Source: CAZYWA01 sp964650975 [NCBI: uncultured bacterium] | GTDB lineage: Bacteria; JADJOY01 | Direction of reading: 5' to 3' | Assembly (NCBI GenBank): GCA_964650975.1 | Contig: CAZYWA010000391.1 | Coordinates: 1 to 7,766 of the forward strand | DNA: 7,766 nt | In this document: positions 1 through 5,887 of the stretch, piece by piece | How the letters are laid out: each line of letters starts with the position of its first letter | Numbering within the stretch: position 1 is the stretch's first letter | Notes under the pieces: generated by a model | Told to the model about the DNA's origin: nothing | Database searches by the model: none | What the model saw: only the letters and a program-made list of their open reading frames with translations | Translations under genes and position numbers: made by a program

Positions 1-9
1 ACGCTTCAT
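1..9 (-). CDS. Possible start of a leftward gene cut by the window edge
   Basis: On the minus strand an ATG at position 9 opens Met-Lys-Arg and runs out of the window. It is preceded by a good Shine-Dalgarno-like run (AAAGGGGGA, with six bases between the run and the ATG). Only three codons are visible, so no product can be named. The spacing and strength of the ribosome site are the whole case. The gene would lie downstream of ychF in the same direction, about 145 bp after its stop. The bases in between hold a half copy of the window's palindromic repeat and a T6 tract. Confidence 0.35.
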
Positions 10-42
10 GTGATTCCCCCTTTGCGGCGCGCTGCCGCGTGG

Positions 43-62
43 AAAAAACCGTAGCGTACCGG
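43..62 (-). terminator. Weak hairpin plus T6 tract after ychF
   Basis: Reading leftward, CCGGTA-CGC-TACGG is followed directly by six Ts (positions 48 to 43). The stem is only about five pairs with one bulged G, so it is a poor intrinsic terminator on its own. It is nevertheless the only clear T tract after a hairpin that I noticed in the window, and it sits about 90 bp beyond the ychF stop. The same bases (TACGCT or TACGGT on the minus strand) could instead be a -10 box for the gene starting at position 9. I cannot decide between the two readings. Confidence 0.25.
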
Positions 63-98
63 GTGCCCCGCGCGAGTCGCCATTTCCGCGCAAGGTGA

Positions 99-127
99 CG
101 CTGCAGGTGCGAGGGACCGCAGCCCTC
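99..127 (-). repeat. Half copy (copy C) of the palindromic GGAGGGCTGCGG repeat
   Basis: Read on the minus strand, positions 127-108 match 20 consecutive bases of the 5' block of the two full copies at 1743-1827 and 5582-5658. The match continues to position 99 with two substitutions. The distal half found in the full copies (GCCGCGGACGCGA followed by CGTCCCTCCGA) is absent here. It begins 26 nt beyond the ychF stop and has the same orientation relative to ychF as the full copies have to yciH and the helicase gene. It is either a decayed or half REP-like unit, or the 3'-untranslated hairpin of ychF. Confidence 0.7.
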
Positions 128-153
128 GACTGCGGGTCGCCGCGACCCCGGGC

Positions 154-1248
154 TTACACGTTGAAGCGGAAGTGCAGGACGTCGCCGTCCTGGACGACGT
201 AGTCTTTGCCTTCCACGCGCAGCACCCCGGCGGCGCGCATGGCCGCCTCGTTGCCGTGCTTCAGCAGGTCCGCGACGGAATAGACCTCCGCGCGAATGAA
301 GCCGCGCTCGAAGTCGGAGTGGATCACGCCCGCGGCCGCAGGCGCCTTGGTTCCCTCGTGGATGGTCCACGCGCGGATCTCCTTGGGGCCCGCGGTGAAG
401 TAGGTCTCGAGCCCGAGCAGCTCGTAGGTGGCGCGCGCGAGACGGGCGAGACCGGGCTCGGCGATCCCCAGGTCGGCGAGGAACGCGGCGCGATCGTCGC
501 CGGCCAGCTCGGAGATCTCCGCCTCGAGCTTCGCGCACAGCACGATGACGCCGGCGTGCTCCGACGCGGCGTGCTCGCGCACCGCGCGGGTGTGCGCGTT
601 CTCGGCGGCGAGACCGGCCTCGTCGACGTTGCACACGTAGAGCACCGGCTTCGAGGTGATGAGCTGCGCCGCCACCAGCAGCCGCTCCTCCTCGGGCGTC
701 CAGGTGCCGGCGCGGACCGGCTTGCCGGCGTTCAGAAGCTCGGCCGCTCGCGACGCGATGTCGGCGTGGAGCTTGGCTTCCTTGTCCCCGCCGGTCGCGA
801 TCTTTCCGTACTTCGCGGCGCGGCGCTCGGCGGAATCGAGATCGGCGAGGTTGAGCTCGATCCCGATGGTCTCGATGTCGCGCAGCGGGTCGATGCTACC
901 GTCGACGTGGGTGACGTCGCCGTCCTCGAAGCAGCGCACCACCTGGAGGATCGCGTCGGTGCCGCGGATGTGGCCCAGGAACTGGTTGCCGAGTCCCTCG
1001 CCCTTGGAGGCGCCGCGCACCAGCCCCGCGATGTCGACGATCTCGACGGCGGCCGGCACGATCTTCTCGGTCTCGATCTTGGTGTTGATCTGGTTCAGGC
1101 GCGGATCGGGAACCGCCACCACGCCCACGTTGGGCTCGATGGTGCAGAACGGATAGTTCGCGGCCGCGGCGCCCGCCGCGGTGAGCGCGTTGAAGAGCGT
1201 GCTCTTCCCGACGTTGGGAAGCCCGACGATCCCTGCTTGCAAGGCCAT
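154..1248 (-). CDS. ychF: Redox-responsive ribosome-binding ATPase/GTPase YchF (OLA1 family)
   Basis: The product is 364 aa, essentially the usual family length (E. coli is about 363). It is a universally conserved P-loop NTPase of the Obg/TRAFAC class that in studied species prefers ATP, binds ribosomes and takes part in stress and translation control. Visible motifs are the P-loop at residues 9-17 (GLPNVGKST), the switch-II motif DIAGLV near 72-77 with a hydrophobic residue where classical GTPases carry Gln, and NVDE at 207-210 replacing the guanine-specific NKxD. The C-terminal TGS domain covers roughly residues 280-364 and ends in [11 protein letters not shown], typical of the family. An open frame extends 57 codons further upstream, but I start at the ATG at 1248. 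The conserved N-terminus [16 protein letters not shown] begins there, GGAG lies about six bases upstream, and the extension would run through the divergent yciH gene. It is transcribed away from yciH. Confidence 0.98.
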   Translation of the reverse strand: MALQAGIVGLPNVGKSTLFNALTAAGAAAANYPFCTIEPNVGVVAVPDPRLNQINTKIETEKIVPAAVEIVDIAGLVRGASKGEGLGNQFLGHIRGTDAILQVVRCFEDGDVTHVDGSIDPLRDIETIGIELNLADLDSAERRAAKYGKIATGGDKEAKLHADIASRAAELLNAGKPVRAGTWTPEEERLLVAAQLITSKPVLYVCNVDEAGLAAENAHTRAVREHAASEHAGVIVLCAKLEAEISELAGDDRAAFLADLGIAEPGLARLARATYELLGLETYFTAGPKEIRAWTIHEGTKAPAAAGVIHSDFERGFIRAEVYSVADLLKHGNEAAMRAAGVLRVEGKDYVVQDGDVLHFRFNV

Positions 1249-1335
1249 GGATGACTCCGGAGGACTTTCCGCAAACGGCGAAGCGTGGCAGATCGAGCGG
1301 TCTGGTGGCTTGTGCGAGGCGAAGGAGCGCGTGGG

Positions 1336-1695
1336 ATGAATCAACGGCCGGTCTACTCGAGTCAGCACGGATCGCTCTGTCCCGATTGCGGCAAAGCCAA
1401 GGGCGTTTGCATCTGCCACCTGCGCGGCGCGCTGCCCAAGGCGGCGCCCAAGGGCGACGGAATCGTGCGCGTCGCCAGCTCGACCAAGGGGCGAAAAGGG
1501 AAGGGCGTCACCGTGATCACCGGCGTGCCGCTCGACGCCAGCGGGATCGAGGCGCTCGGGAAGGAGCTGCGGAGCCGTTGCGGCGTCGGCGGCACCGTCA
1601 AGGACGGAGTGATCGAGCTACAGGGCGATCACCGCGATCGCTTGCTGGTCGAGCTCGCCGAGCGCGGCTGGAAGGTGAAGCGCGCCGGCGGGTAA
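1336..1695 (+). CDS. yciH: Bacterial SUI1/eIF1-like translation factor YciH, with an N-terminal four-Cys segment
   Basis: The product is 119 aa. From about residue 37 it matches the SUI1 fold of bacterial YciH: KGDGIVRV, the basic GRKGKGVTVITG stretch at about 52-63, CGVGGTVKDGVIELQGDHRD at about 82-101, and the ending WKVKRAGG. YciH is the bacterial relative of eukaryotic eIF1 and archaeal aIF1. It binds the small ribosomal subunit and has been linked to start-codon discrimination or inhibition of initiation. The N-terminus contains CPDCGKAKGVCIC (Cys15, 18, 24, 26), a possible zinc-binding site missing from the shorter E. coli protein. I chose the ATG at 1336 because AAGGAG lies eight bases upstream and the conserved YSS..G-type start follows; an ATG at 1285 would add 17 unconserved residues. 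It is divergent from ychF and convergent with the GST gene. Confidence 0.95.
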   Translation: MNQRPVYSSQHGSLCPDCGKAKGVCICHLRGALPKAAPKGDGIVRVASSTKGRKGKGVTVITGVPLDASGIEALGKELRSRCGVGGTVKDGVIELQGDHRDRLLVELAERGWKVKRAGG

Positions 1696-1742
1696 GCAGC
1701 GGATCGCGGCCGGTCCGGCGCCGGACGCGCGGCGCCGATCGT

Positions 1743-1827
1743 GGTCCGGAGGGCTGCGGTCCCTCGCAGCCGCAGCGCTCCATCGCGACTCGACGCCGCG
1801 GACGCGACGGAGCGCGTCCCTCCGACC
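1743..1827 (+). repeat. Full copy A of the palindromic repeat, between yciH and the GST gene
   Basis: CGGAGGG (1747-1753) pairs with CCCTCCG (1818-1824), closing an element of about 78 bp. Inside are a smaller hairpin GGCTGCG-gtccct-CGCAGCC (1752-1771) and a second one GGACGCG-acggag-CGCGTCC (1800-1819). Bases 1748-1782 match copy B (5582-5616) at 34 of 35 positions. The blocks 1795-1807 and 1815-1825 are also identical between the two copies, while the middle differs. It starts about 50 nt after the yciH stop and ends about 27 nt before the convergent GST stop, so it could serve both genes as a bidirectional 3' structure. No T tract follows it, so it is not a standard intrinsic terminator. 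Confidence 0.85.
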
Positions 1828-1854
1828 GGTGAGGGGGCTTCGCCTCGGAAGCAA

Positions 1855-2523
1855 TCAGCCCAGGATCTTGTAAGGGCCGCCGCGCTCCAGGGCTCGCTGG
1901 TAGGCGGGCCGAGCGTGGACGCGATCCAGGAACGCGCGGACCTTGGGGAACGGGCCGAGGTCGATGCGGCTCGCGGCGCCCTCCACCGGGAAGCTCATCA
2001 GGATGTCGGCACCGGTCAGCTCGTCGCCGGCGAACCACGTCGAGGTGCCGAGCTCGCGCTCCATGTAGGCGAGGTCGGCCTGGATGCTCGGGTCGATGTA
2101 CGAGCGGCCTACCTCGGCGGCGACGGCGCGGGTGAGCGGCCGGATGAAGAACGGCACCGGCGGCTGCGTGGTCTTCAGGAACACCAGCTTCATCACCAGG
2201 AGCGGCATCACGCTTCCTTCGGCCGCGTGCATCCAGTAGCGGTAGCGGAAGAACTCGGGAGTGTCCGCCGCTGGGCGGAACTTCTTCTTCCCGTAGTTGT
2301 CGATCAGGTACTCGACGATCGCGCCGGATTCGGCGACCGTGAGCGCGCCGTCGGTGATGACCGGCGACTTGCCGAGCGGGTGCACCTGCTTCAGCTCGGG
2401 CGGCGCCAGCTGGCTCTTCTTGTCGCGCGGGTAGCGGCGCACCTCGTAGGGGATCCCCAGCTCTTCCAGGAACCACAGGATGCGCTGCGAACGTGAGTTC
2501 TCGAGATGGTGGACCACGATCAC
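1855..2523 (-). CDS. Glutathione S-transferase, Gtt1-like
   Basis: The product is 222 aa, the normal length for a cytosolic GST. The N-terminal thioredoxin-fold domain (about 1-80) opens MIVVHHLENSRSQRILWFLEEL, the Gtt1-type signature. Ser10 and Ser12 are candidates for the glutathione-activating residue. The cis-proline is Pro54 (GKSPVI), and Glu65-Ser66 forms the usual contact with the gamma-glutamyl group. The alpha-helical C-terminal domain (about 88-222) contains the N-capping motif TGAD (170-173). The expected role is conjugation of glutathione to electrophiles or a glutathione-dependent peroxidase or reductase activity; the substrate cannot be told from sequence. The start is a GTG at 2523, supported by GGGAGG with about seven bases between it and the GTG. 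It follows the hydrolase gene on the same strand after 142 bp, so it may share that transcript or have its own promoter in the AT-richer gap. Confidence 0.93.
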   Translation of the reverse strand: MIVVHHLENSRSQRILWFLEELGIPYEVRRYPRDKKSQLAPPELKQVHPLGKSPVITDGALTVAESGAIVEYLIDNYGKKKFRPAADTPEFFRYRYWMHAAEGSVMPLLVMKLVFLKTTQPPVPFFIRPLTRAVAAEVGRSYIDPSIQADLAYMERELGTSTWFAGDELTGADILMSFPVEGAASRIDLGPFPKVRAFLDRVHARPAYQRALERGGPYKILG

Positions 2524-2665
2524 GGCGTTTCCTCCCGGTTAGAAGGCCATTTTTCGCGTTTTTGAGCTATTCCGAGGGCTTCAGAGCTTCCTGGGTGGCC
2601 AGTTTGAAATCGGTATGTATCAGAAAATGAGCGCGACTGATGACACAAAGTGAAAGCGAGCTGTT
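2524..2665 (-). other. AT-richer leader region upstream of the GST gene
   Basis: This 142-bp gap between the hydrolase stop and the GST start is visibly richer in A and T than its surroundings. On the minus strand it includes CTCAAAAACGCGAAAAATGG and CATTTTCTGATACATACC. A promoter for the GST gene is likely to lie here, but I could not find a -35/-10 pair with acceptable spacing. I therefore mark only the region and not a site. The GST Shine-Dalgarno sequence lies at its left edge. Confidence 0.35.
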
Positions 2666-3418
2666 TCAACGAGGACCTGCCTTGGGAGCGACCTCGTTCA
2701 CGATCCGCGCCAGCTCTCGCGGCGCGGTCACTGCTGGTACGTGTCCCGTGGCGAGACGGATGACCGCCGGCGTGCTCGGCAGCCGCCCGATCATCTCCTC
2801 CTGCAAGGCCGCCGGGATCGGACGGTCGCGCTCGGTGAGGACGTAGGTCACCGGCACGCGCGCCGCGATGGACCAGTGCACGGGCTGGAAGTAGTGGTGC
2901 ACCGTGTCGGCCACCGAGCGCAGCGGATCGGCGACGAAGGCGAGCGCCTGGTCGTCGAGCGGGTCGCCGCCGTAGGCGTTGCGGAAGCTCTCGGGGTCGT
3001 CGGGCGGGCCGGGAAGGGTGATCACGTAGCCGTCGCGCTTCGCTTGCTCGACGGCCCCCGCGAGCGCCTCGCGGTGCTTGGGCTTCATGCAGTCGAGGCC
3101 GCATCCGCCTTCCGGAGGCACCAGCGCCGCGTTGAGCACCACGTGCGTCACGCGCTCGCCGAGCCCCGCCACGACTCCCGGCACGATCAATCCGCCCGAC
3201 GAGTGAGCCACCACCACGATCGGTGACTCGATCGCGGCCGCCTCCACGTCCGCGAGTACCGACGTCACTTCTTCCTCGACGCTGAGCGTCGCCAGATCGG
3301 CTGGCTTGCCATTTCGCCCCGGCATGTCGATCGCGAGCGCCGCTCCCTCGAGATGAGGGAGCAGCCGGTCCCAGAACCGCCCCGTCGAGCCGCCGCCGTG
3401 GATGAGGAGATAGGTCAC
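2666..3418 (-). CDS. Alpha/beta-hydrolase (Abhydrolase_6 / methylesterase-like)
   Basis: The product is 250 aa. MTYLLIHGGGSTGRFWDRLL at the N-terminus gives the first strand and the HGGG oxyanion loop (7-10). The nucleophile elbow is AHSSGG (71-76) with Ser73 as the likely nucleophile and Ala in place of the first Gly of GxSxG. Asp198 (TERDRP) and His226 (TGHVPAV) complete the catalytic triad. The overall pattern (short lid between about 105 and 165, TERD near the acid, GH.P near the C-terminus) resembles plant salicylate methylesterase or hydroxynitrile-lyase-type hydrolases and their bacterial relatives, so an esterase is the best guess; the substrate is unknown. The frame stays open far upstream (to 4072) but that part is antisense to the helicase gene. 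I take the GTG at 3418, directly before TYLLIHGGG, with AGG about ten bases upstream. It is divergent from the helicase gene. Confidence 0.88.
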   Translation of the reverse strand: MTYLLIHGGGSTGRFWDRLLPHLEGAALAIDMPGRNGKPADLATLSVEEEVTSVLADVEAAAIESPIVVVAHSSGGLIVPGVVAGLGERVTHVVLNAALVPPEGGCGLDCMKPKHREALAGAVEQAKRDGYVITLPGPPDDPESFRNAYGGDPLDDQALAFVADPLRSVADTVHHYFQPVHWSIAARVPVTYVLTERDRPIPAALQEEMIGRLPSTPAVIRLATGHVPAVTAPRELARIVNEVAPKAGPR

Positions 3419-3533
3419 GTTTCGCCTCGCGCGCCGACGGTGCCGCTCACCCTTGCAGGGCCTCGATCCCGGGACAAGAGGTGCGCGAGGAACGATCGGC
3501 AGTGCCCGCCGATTCTGAGTCGATTCGCGGGGG

Positions 3534-3699
3534 GGCAGCGCGGCAGCGGGCGCTCGCCCCGGGGTGCTCGAGACCGAGCAGCTCGATGGCGTGGTCGTCG
3601 CGATGATGTTGTCGCGAGGCCGAATGCGGGCCGGCCCGTCCTCCGCGTCGATGGGATGGCCGGCCGTGCCCCGGGGCGAGCGCCCGCTGCCGCGCTGCC
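3534..3699. repeat. 166-bp element with perfect 31-bp inverted terminal repeats
   Basis: Positions 3534-3564 are the exact reverse complement of 3669-3699, 31 of 31 bases, with a 104-bp spacer. The arm begins GGCAGCGCGGCAGCGGGCG and ends CGCCCCGGGG. The spacer holds a 12-bp palindrome CGGGCCGGCCCG (3627-3638) and a small hairpin TGCTCG-agac-CGAGCA (3565-3580). Neither strand encodes a protein I recognise, and I see no clear target-site duplication in the flanks. It could be a MITE-like non-autonomous element, a decayed insertion, or a large cruciform or regulatory structure between the divergent hydrolase and helicase genes. The rest of the 358-bp gap (3419-3533 and 3700-3776) shows no gene and no strong promoter. 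Confidence 0.85.
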
Positions 3700-3776
3700 A
3701 ATCGGGCCCGCGACGACACCGAGGGCGCGTACCACCGTTCGATCGGATCGACGGATCTGGTACGGTCCTCCCATCC

Positions 3777-5561
3777 ATGGACAAGCAGCCGTTCACCGCG
3801 TTCGGGCTTTCGCCCGAGATCTTGAAGGCGGTCTCGAAGCTGGGCTTCGAGGAGGCGTCGCCGATCCAGTGCCAGGCGATCCCCAAGCTCTTGGCCGGAG
3901 CCGACGTGGTCGGGCTCTCGCAGACCGGCTCGGGGAAGACCGCGGCGTTCGCGATCCCGGCGATCGAGCGGGTGGATCCGTCGATCCGCGCGCCGCAGGT
4001 GCTGGTGCTCTGTCCCACCCGCGAGCTCACCATGCAGGTCGCCGAGGACGTGGCGGCGCTCGCGCTCTTCAAGCGCGGCGTGCGCGAGCTGCCGATCTAC
4101 GGCGGCTCGGCCTACGATCGTCAGCTGCGCGGCCTTCGCGAGGGCGCGCAGATCGTGATCGGCACGCCGGGACGGATCGGCGATCACCTGCAGCGCGGCT
4201 CGCTCAAGCTCGACCGGCTGCGCATGGTGGTGCTCGACGAGGCCGATCGCATGCTCGACATGGGCTTTCGCGACGACATCGAGTCGATCCTGAGCCAGGC
4301 GCCGGCCGAGCGGCAGACGGTGTTCTTCTCGGCCACGCTACCTGCGCCGATCCACCAGCTCATCCGCAAGTTCGCCCGCGACCCGGTCACGGTGCGGATC
4401 GAGTCGCACCAGACCACGGTGCCGGCGATCGAGCAGACCTACTACGAGGTCGACCGGCGCTCGAAGCTCGAGGTGCTGTGCCGGCTCATCGATCTCCAGG
4501 ACATCTCCTACGCGCTCATCTTCTGCGGCACCAAGATGATGGTCGACGAGCTCGCCGATCACCTGGCCGCGCGCGGCTACAGATCGGACAAGCTGCACGG
4601 CGGGATCACCCAGGCGATGCGCGAGCGGGTGATGGCGAAGTTCCGGCGCCGCGCGATCGACTTCCTGGTGGCCACCGACGTGGCCGCGCGCGGCCTCGAC
4701 GTCGACGACATCGAGGTGGTCTTCAACTACGACCTGCCGCAGGACGCCGACGATTACGTGCACCGCATCGGCCGCACCGGCCGCGCGGGTCGTTCGGGCC
4801 GCGCCATCACGTTCGTGGCGGGGCGCGAGATCCACAAGATGCAGCACATCGAGCGGCTCACCCGCGCTCGCGTGCGCCGCGAGAAGGTCCCGTCGGCCGA
4901 GGAGGTCGAGGCCAAGCGCGCCGACCAGTTCGTGGAAGGCTTGCGCGAGCTGCTCGAGAAGGGCGACTACCAGCACCACGACGCGATCGTCGACCAGCTC
5001 CTCGACCAGGGACACTCGGCCACCGACATCGCCAGTGCGTTGATCGATCTCCTGACTCGCGCGGGCGTGCGCGACGTCGCACCCCGCGCCGAGGGCGGGA
5101 AGCCGGCTCTCCGTCCAGTCGTCGCCGAGAAAGCCGAGAAAACGGCCGATCCCGCGCCGGCGGCAACCGAGCGCAAGCCACCCGAACGCAAGGCGCCGGA
5201 ACGGGCCGCACGGGTTCCGCCGGAACCTCCGCCACGGTCGGAGCCATGGCTCGAATCGCCTCCACGCCGCAAAGGCCGTCCCGCCGGTTCCTCGCGCAAC
5301 AAGGGCGGGCCGGTGTCGCACGAGCGCGGCATGACGCGGCTGGTGATGAATCTCGGTTCCAGCGCCGGCGTGAAACCGGGAGACGTGGTGGGCGTGATCG
5401 CGGGACTGGCGCACGTGCCGCGCGAGAAGATCGGCGCGATCGAGGTGCTCGGCCACCAGACGCTGGTGGACGTCGCCGACGACAAGGCGACGATGGTGCT
5501 CGCCAAGCTCACCGGCATCCGCTTCAAGGGCCGCCAGCTCGGCATCGGCCGCGCACGCTGA
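3777..5561 (+). CDS. DEAD-box RNA helicase with C-terminal DbpA-type RNA-binding domain (DeaD/CsdA-like layout)
   Basis: The product is 594 aa, longer than E. coli DbpA (about 457) and close to DeaD/CsdA (about 629). The helicase core carries the full motif set: Q motif ending PIQ (about 23-31), motif I QTGSGKT (49-55), Ia PTREL (80-84), Ib TPGR (130-133), II DEAD (154-157), III SAT (185-187), V ATDVAARGLD (299-308) and VI HRIGRTGR (329-336). A helical segment (about 370-430) follows, as in DeaD-type proteins. Next comes a low-complexity Pro/Arg/Lys/Glu-rich linker (about 435-515) and then a DbpA-type RRM-like domain (about 520-590, with VKPGDVVGVIAGLAHVPREKIGAIEV). It should be an ATP-dependent RNA-remodelling enzyme acting in ribosome assembly or cold-stress RNA metabolism. 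The ATG at 3777 begins the conserved region (FTAFGLSPEIL). No Shine-Dalgarno sequence precedes it. A repeat copy follows 20 nt after the stop. Confidence 0.95.
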   Translation: MDKQPFTAFGLSPEILKAVSKLGFEEASPIQCQAIPKLLAGADVVGLSQTGSGKTAAFAIPAIERVDPSIRAPQVLVLCPTRELTMQVAEDVAALALFKRGVRELPIYGGSAYDRQLRGLREGAQIVIGTPGRIGDHLQRGSLKLDRLRMVVLDEADRMLDMGFRDDIESILSQAPAERQTVFFSATLPAPIHQLIRKFARDPVTVRIESHQTTVPAIEQTYYEVDRRSKLEVLCRLIDLQDISYALIFCGTKMMVDELADHLAARGYRSDKLHGGITQAMRERVMAKFRRRAIDFLVATDVAARGLDVDDIEVVFNYDLPQDADDYVHRIGRTGRAGRSGRAITFVAGREIHKMQHIERLTRARVRREKVPSAEEVEAKRADQFVEGLRELLEKGDYQHHDAIVDQLLDQGHSATDIASALIDLLTRAGVRDVAPRAEGGKPALRPVVAEKAEKTADPAPAATERKPPERKAPERAARVPPEPPPRSEPWLESPPRRKGRPAGSSRNKGGPVSHERGMTRLVMNLGSSAGVKPGDVVGVIAGLAHVPREKIGAIEVLGHQTLVDVADDKATMVLAKLTGIRFKGRQLGIGRAR

Positions 5562-5581
5562 GCCCACGCTCGGTGCTCGGT

Positions 5582-5658
5582 GGAGGGCTGCGGTCCCTCG
5601 CAGCCGCAGCGTTCCACCGGGTTGGTTCGCCGCGGACGCGAGGGACCGACGTCCCTCC
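5582..5658 (+). repeat. Full copy B of the palindromic repeat, downstream of the helicase gene
   Basis: This is the best-preserved copy. GGAGGG (5582-5587) pairs with CCCTCC (5653-5658), and inside it CGGTCCCTCGC (5591-5601) pairs perfectly over 11 bp with GCGAGGGACCG (5638-5648). A competing local hairpin GAGGGAC-cgac-GTCCCTC spans 5640-5657, and GGCTGCG pairs with CGCAGCC as in copy A. The element begins 20 nt after the helicase stop, in the same sense as the gene. It has no trailing T tract. The remainder of the gap to the next gene (5659-5719) shows no recognisable structure. Confidence 0.85.
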
Positions 5659-5719
5659 GATCAGGGCTTCAGCGATTCAGGCCACGCCCTCGCGCGCGGT
5701 GTCGTAACCTGGCGACGCG

Positions 5720-5887
5720 ATGAGAAAGCGATTCGAGCGAAAGCGGCGTTCGTGTGCCGTGTGCAAACCCGAGAAGACGGGCGGAGCGCACCGCTGGTCC
5801 GCGAAGGAAGCGCTAGCATTGCGGCGGTCCGAGCGGGAAATCGCGAGCGCGATGCGAGCCGATCGGCCCAGGCGAGCCAAGGGTTGA
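5720..5887 (+). CDS. Small basic CxxC protein of unknown function (55 aa)
   Basis: An ATG at 5720 opens a 55-codon frame ending at the TGA at 5885-5887. The protein begins MRKRFERKRRSCAVCKPEK, continues TGGAHRWSAKEALALRR and ends in a Lys/Arg/Glu-rich helix-like tail. The combination of a basic N-terminus, Cys-x-x-Cys-Lys-Pro (residues 12-17), a Gly-Gly pair, an Arg-Trp pair (25-26) and a charged helix recalls, from memory, a widespread set of short uncharacterised proteobacterial proteins with a CxLCKPHKxG..xRW pattern. I cannot check that here. Only two cysteines are present, so zinc binding would need a dimer or other ligands such as His24. No strong Shine-Dalgarno sequence precedes the ATG. 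The stop overlaps a TTG that I take as the start of the following membrane protein, which suggests coupling. Function is unknown. Confidence 0.65.
   Translation: MRKRFERKRRSCAVCKPEKTGGAHRWSAKEALALRRSEREIASAMRADRPRRAKG

Noticed and set aside
172-1254. A 360-residue plus-strand open frame antisense to ychF
   Set aside because: It is a mirror frame of a highly conserved ATPase gene with low-complexity Gly/Arg/Val/Glu composition and no recognisable motif.
1743-1827. Classical rho-independent terminator or CRISPR repeat
   Set aside because: The palindrome has no following T tract, and there are only dispersed single copies with no spacer array.
2600-2665. Specific sigma70 promoter for the GST gene (TTGTGT ... 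GATACA on the minus strand)
   Set aside because: The spacing between the best-looking boxes is 21 nt, and other pairings match poorly, so only an AT-rich region is annotated.
3534-3699. Integron attC site
   Set aside because: attC sites have short imperfect arms with conserved R and L core boxes and sit next to cassette genes. Here the arms are 31-bp perfect, no core boxes are evident and no integrase or cassette gene is present.
3419-4072. N-terminal extension of the alpha/beta-hydrolase frame (about 218 extra residues)
   Set aside because: The extension runs antisense to the helicase start and through the inverted repeat. The conserved hydrolase fold begins exactly at the GTG at 3418.
4338-5567. 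A 409-residue minus-strand open frame antisense to the helicase gene
   Set aside because: Composition-driven shadow (His/Asp/Ala/Leu-rich, no domain) opposite a gene with all DEAD-box motifs.
3353-5707. A 784-residue plus-strand open frame in another frame through the helicase region
   Set aside because: Arg/Ala/Gly/Pro-rich low-complexity translation that crosses the inverted repeat and the repeat copy B; it is an artefact of missing stop codons at high GC.
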